Assembly (NCBI GenBank): GCA_947625565.1
Contig: CANQOU010000065.1
Span: forward strand, 1-6,715
From: an uncultured Clostridia bacterium
Lineage (GTDB): Bacteria > Bacillota > Clostridia > TANB77 > CAG-508
Length of the DNA stretch: 6,715 nt
Direction: 5' to 3'
Below the pieces are notes generated by a model, which saw only the letters and a program-made list of their open reading frames with translations, had not been told where the DNA came from and ran no database searches. Shown in pieces: positions 4,748-6,715 of the stretch (positions within the stretch are counted from its first letter, which is position 1; every line of letters begins with the position of its first letter). The position numbers and the translations under genes are program-made.

Positions 4748-6601
4748 TTGTGTGGTTTTGTTGGTTTTTCAAATTTTCAAAATGATGCTTCTTTAATTAA
4801 AAATAAAAATATCTTAAAAGAAATGAATAACGTTTTATCTAAAAGGGGACCTGATGAAGAAGGTTACTATTTAAATGAAAATATTTGTTTAGGACATAAA
4901 CGTTTAATAGTTATAGACCCAGTAGGTGGAAAACAACCAATGATTGAAAAATATCAATTTGGAGAATATGTAATTGTATATAATGGGCAAATATATAATA
5001 CTAAAGAGTTAAAAGATGAATTACTATCCAATGGATTTAGTTTTAAAGGTCATTCTGATACAGAAATTCTATTAAAAAGCTACATTCATTTTGGAGAAAA
5101 AGTTGTTGAACACTTAAATGGAATTTTTGCATTTGCTATCTGGGACTCAAAGAAAAAGCAAGTATTTCTAGCTCGTGACCATTTCGGTGTTAAGCCCTTA
5201 TTTTACAGCATAATAAATAATACTTTTATTTTTTCTTCTGAAATTAAGGCACTTTTCAAATATCCTAATGTAGAAAAAGTATTAGATTCTCAAGGAATTT
5301 CTGAATTGTTTGGAATTGGTCCTTGTCATACGCCTGGTACTACAATTTTTAAAAATATTTTGGAATTAAAACCTGCCCATTTTGCTATTTTTAATAAATC
5401 TGGTTTACACATTGAACGCTATTGGAAATTAGTTTCTAAGCCTCATACATCTGATTTAGCTTCTACTTGTAAAGACGTTTATTTTCTACTAGAAGATGCG
5501 ATTACAAGGCAATTAGTTTCAGATGTTCCTTTATGTACTTTTCTTTCTGGTGGTCTAGATTCAAGTATAATTACAAAATTTGCTGCTGATTATTATAAGT
5601 CACAAAATCTTCCACCTTTAGATACTTATTCTATCGATTATGTAGATAATGATAAAAATTTCGTAAAAAGTGATTTTCAGCCAAATTCGGATAAATATTA
5701 TATAGAGCTAATGAATGAAAATTTGTATACTAAGCATCACTCTATTGTCATTGATACTCCTGAACTTGCTTCTTATCTAGAAGATGCCATGATTGCAAGA
5801 GATATGCCTGGTATGGCTGATATAGATTCTTCTTTATTGCTTTTCTGCAAAAATGTAAAAAAGGAAATGACAGTTAGTTTAACCGGTGAATGTGCAGATG
5901 AAATATTTGGTGGCTATCCATGGTTTTTTAGAGAGGATAGTTTAAAAAGTGGTACTTTTCCTTGGTCTATTGCATTAAGCGAACGTCAAAAGTTACTTAA
6001 TCCTGCTATTAGTAAAAAAGTAAATTTGAAAGAATATATTGATTTTAGATACAACGAAAGTTTAAATGAAGTTGATATTTTAGCAACAGATTCTAAAGAA
6101 ACTGCTGAAAAAAGAAAAATTTCTTATTTAACTTTAAATTGGTTTATGCAAACATTATTAGACAGGTCTGACAGAATGGCTATGTATAACGGTTTTGAAC
6201 TCCGTGTTCCATTTTGTGATTATCGTTTAGCACAATATGTATGGAATATTCCATGGGAAATGAAAGCTTTAAATGGAAGAGAAAAAGGATTGCTACGTTA
6301 TATTTGTCGTGATTTTTTGCCTGAAGAAATTGTAGATAGAAAAAAGTCACCATATCCAAAGACTCATAATCCTTCATATTTAAAAAAAGTTAAAGAAATG
6401 CTTTCTAATATTATGAATAATTCAAATGCTCCTATTCATAGTTTATTAAATTCAAAATATATCACTGAAATTTTAGAAAGTGATGGAAATGCTTTTACTA
6501 GACCTTGGTTTGGTCAACTAATGACAGGTCCACAGCTTATGGCATATCTTTGTCAAGTAAATATGTGGCTTGAGAAATATCAGCCTAAAATTGAAATTTA
6601 A
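4748..6601 (+). CDS. asnB: Asparagine synthetase B, glutamine-hydrolysing
   Basis: A 617-residue enzyme that makes asparagine from aspartate, ATP and glutamine in the cytoplasm. From the TTG at 4748 the protein begins M-C-G-F-V-G-F. Cys2 becomes the N-terminal nucleophile of the class II glutaminase domain, so this start is required. An in-frame TTG at 4733 would add five residues, bury the Cys, and overlap the ribosome-binding site. Glutaminase motifs: RGPD (33-36), YNGQIYN (78-84, with Gln where many members have Glu), SDTE (103-106) and ARDHFGVKPL (142-151). The synthetase domain has the PP-loop SGGLDSS (267-273), GECADEIFGGYPW (380-392), DRMAMYNGFELRVPF (475-489) and a conserved Lys in GREKGLLR (Lys513). 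Length matches Bacillota AsnB proteins (about 610-640). It is the only plus-strand gene, divergent from the DUF5662 gene. No T-box fits in the short leader. No defect is seen; it should be active. Confidence 0.95.
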   Translation: MCGFVGFSNFQNDASLIKNKNILKEMNNVLSKRGPDEEGYYLNENICLGHKRLIVIDPVGGKQPMIEKYQFGEYVIVYNGQIYNTKELKDELLSNGFSFKGHSDTEILLKSYIHFGEKVVEHLNGIFAFAIWDSKKKQVFLARDHFGVKPLFYSIINNTFIFSSEIKALFKYPNVEKVLDSQGISELFGIGPCHTPGTTIFKNILELKPAHFAIFNKSGLHIERYWKLVSKPHTSDLASTCKDVYFLLEDAITRQLVSDVPLCTFLSGGLDSSIITKFAADYYKSQNLPPLDTYSIDYVDNDKNFVKSDFQPNSDKYYIELMNENLYTKHHSIVIDTPELASYLEDAMIARDMPGMADIDSSLLLFCKNVKKEMTVSLTGECADEIFGGYPWFFREDSLKSGTFPWSIALSERQKLLNPAISKKVNLKEYIDFRYNESLNEVDILATDSKETAEKRKISYLTLNWFMQTLLDRSDRMAMYNGFELRVPFCDYRLAQYVWNIPWEMKALNGREKGLLRYICRDFLPEEIVDRKKSPYPKTHNPSYLKKVKEMLSNIMNNSNAPIHSLLNSKYITEILESDGNAFTRPWFGQLMTGPQLMAYLCQVNMWLEKYQPKIEI

Positions 6602-6652
6602 TTTAAAAATGTTTAGTTTCATTTTTTAATAACCCAGAATGTTTTTGATATA

Positions 6653-6707
6653 TTAAAAGTGGTCCAAAAAATTAGAAAGTTCTAATTGAAAAATGGTCCA
6701 CTTTTAA
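6653..6707. repeat. Composite inverted repeat after asnB: terminator or mobile-element end
   Basis: Outer arms TTAAAAGTGGTCCA (6653-6666) and TGGTCCACTTTTAA (6694-6707) pair over 14 positions with one T-T mismatch. Inside, AATTAGA and TCTAATT form a second stem with loop AAGT. TGGTCCA also recurs as a direct repeat. As RNA this could terminate asnB, although only four T follow the stem. Multiple subterminal copies of such a motif also occur at insertion-sequence ends. No transposase is visible before the window stops. Confidence 0.5.
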
Positions 6708-6715
6708 AATGCTCC

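Noticed and set aside
6180..6377. Minus-strand open frame inside asnB
   Set aside because: Opposite a conserved part of the synthetase domain, no ribosome-binding site or recognisable motif.
6602..6629. Weak hairpin AAAAATG / CATTTTT just after the asnB stop
   Set aside because: Only one G-C pair, with an 8-base loop; too weak to call a terminator, though it could assist the larger repeat downstream.

Overview
The window is very AT-rich: every confident stop is TAA, ribosome-binding sites are AGGAGG-like, and promoters are close to the sigma-A consensus. Together with the zinc-binding form of L32 and a DUF5662 protein, this points to the chromosome of a low-GC Bacillota, most likely an anaerobic gut clostridium. 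That placement is inference. No tRNA, rRNA, CRISPR array or complete mobile element is visible.

Layout: six genes lie on the minus strand and one on the plus strand. Positions 1-481 hold the start of a hypoxanthine-PRTase-like phosphoribosyltransferase, cut by the window edge. It has its own promoter and an odd substitution in the PRPP loop. The 294 bases before it (482-775) hold that promoter, two palindromes (12 and 18 bp) and the terminator of the next gene, with no credible gene. Positions 776-2981 look like a two-gene operon: a thioredoxin, then 22 bases later a large divergent DnaB-type RecA-fold ATPase with an acidic N-terminal linker. It is flanked by a promoter candidate and a terminator. 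Positions 3091-3627 encode a six-helix HdeD/DUF308 membrane protein with a strong terminator directly after its stop. Positions 3767-3958 encode ribosomal protein L32, with a perfect-consensus promoter and its own terminator. Positions 4060-4602 encode a DUF5662 protein with histidine/aspartate motifs that suggest a metal site. Positions 4748-6601 (plus) encode asparagine synthetase B. Its real start is the TTG that places Cys at position 2, not the upstream in-frame TTG that lies in the Shine-Dalgarno.

The genes are mostly individually promoted and terminated, so they do not form one pathway. The two linked arrangements are the trx-helicase pair and the divergent DUF5662/asnB promoter region, which carries two inverted repeats over the promoter elements. 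The window ends in a composite inverted repeat that could be the asnB terminator or the edge of an insertion sequence. The most unusual material is the thioredoxin/DnaB-like pair and the PRTase with a Ser at the usual Asp position. I see no clear evidence of a wholly new defence or mobile system.
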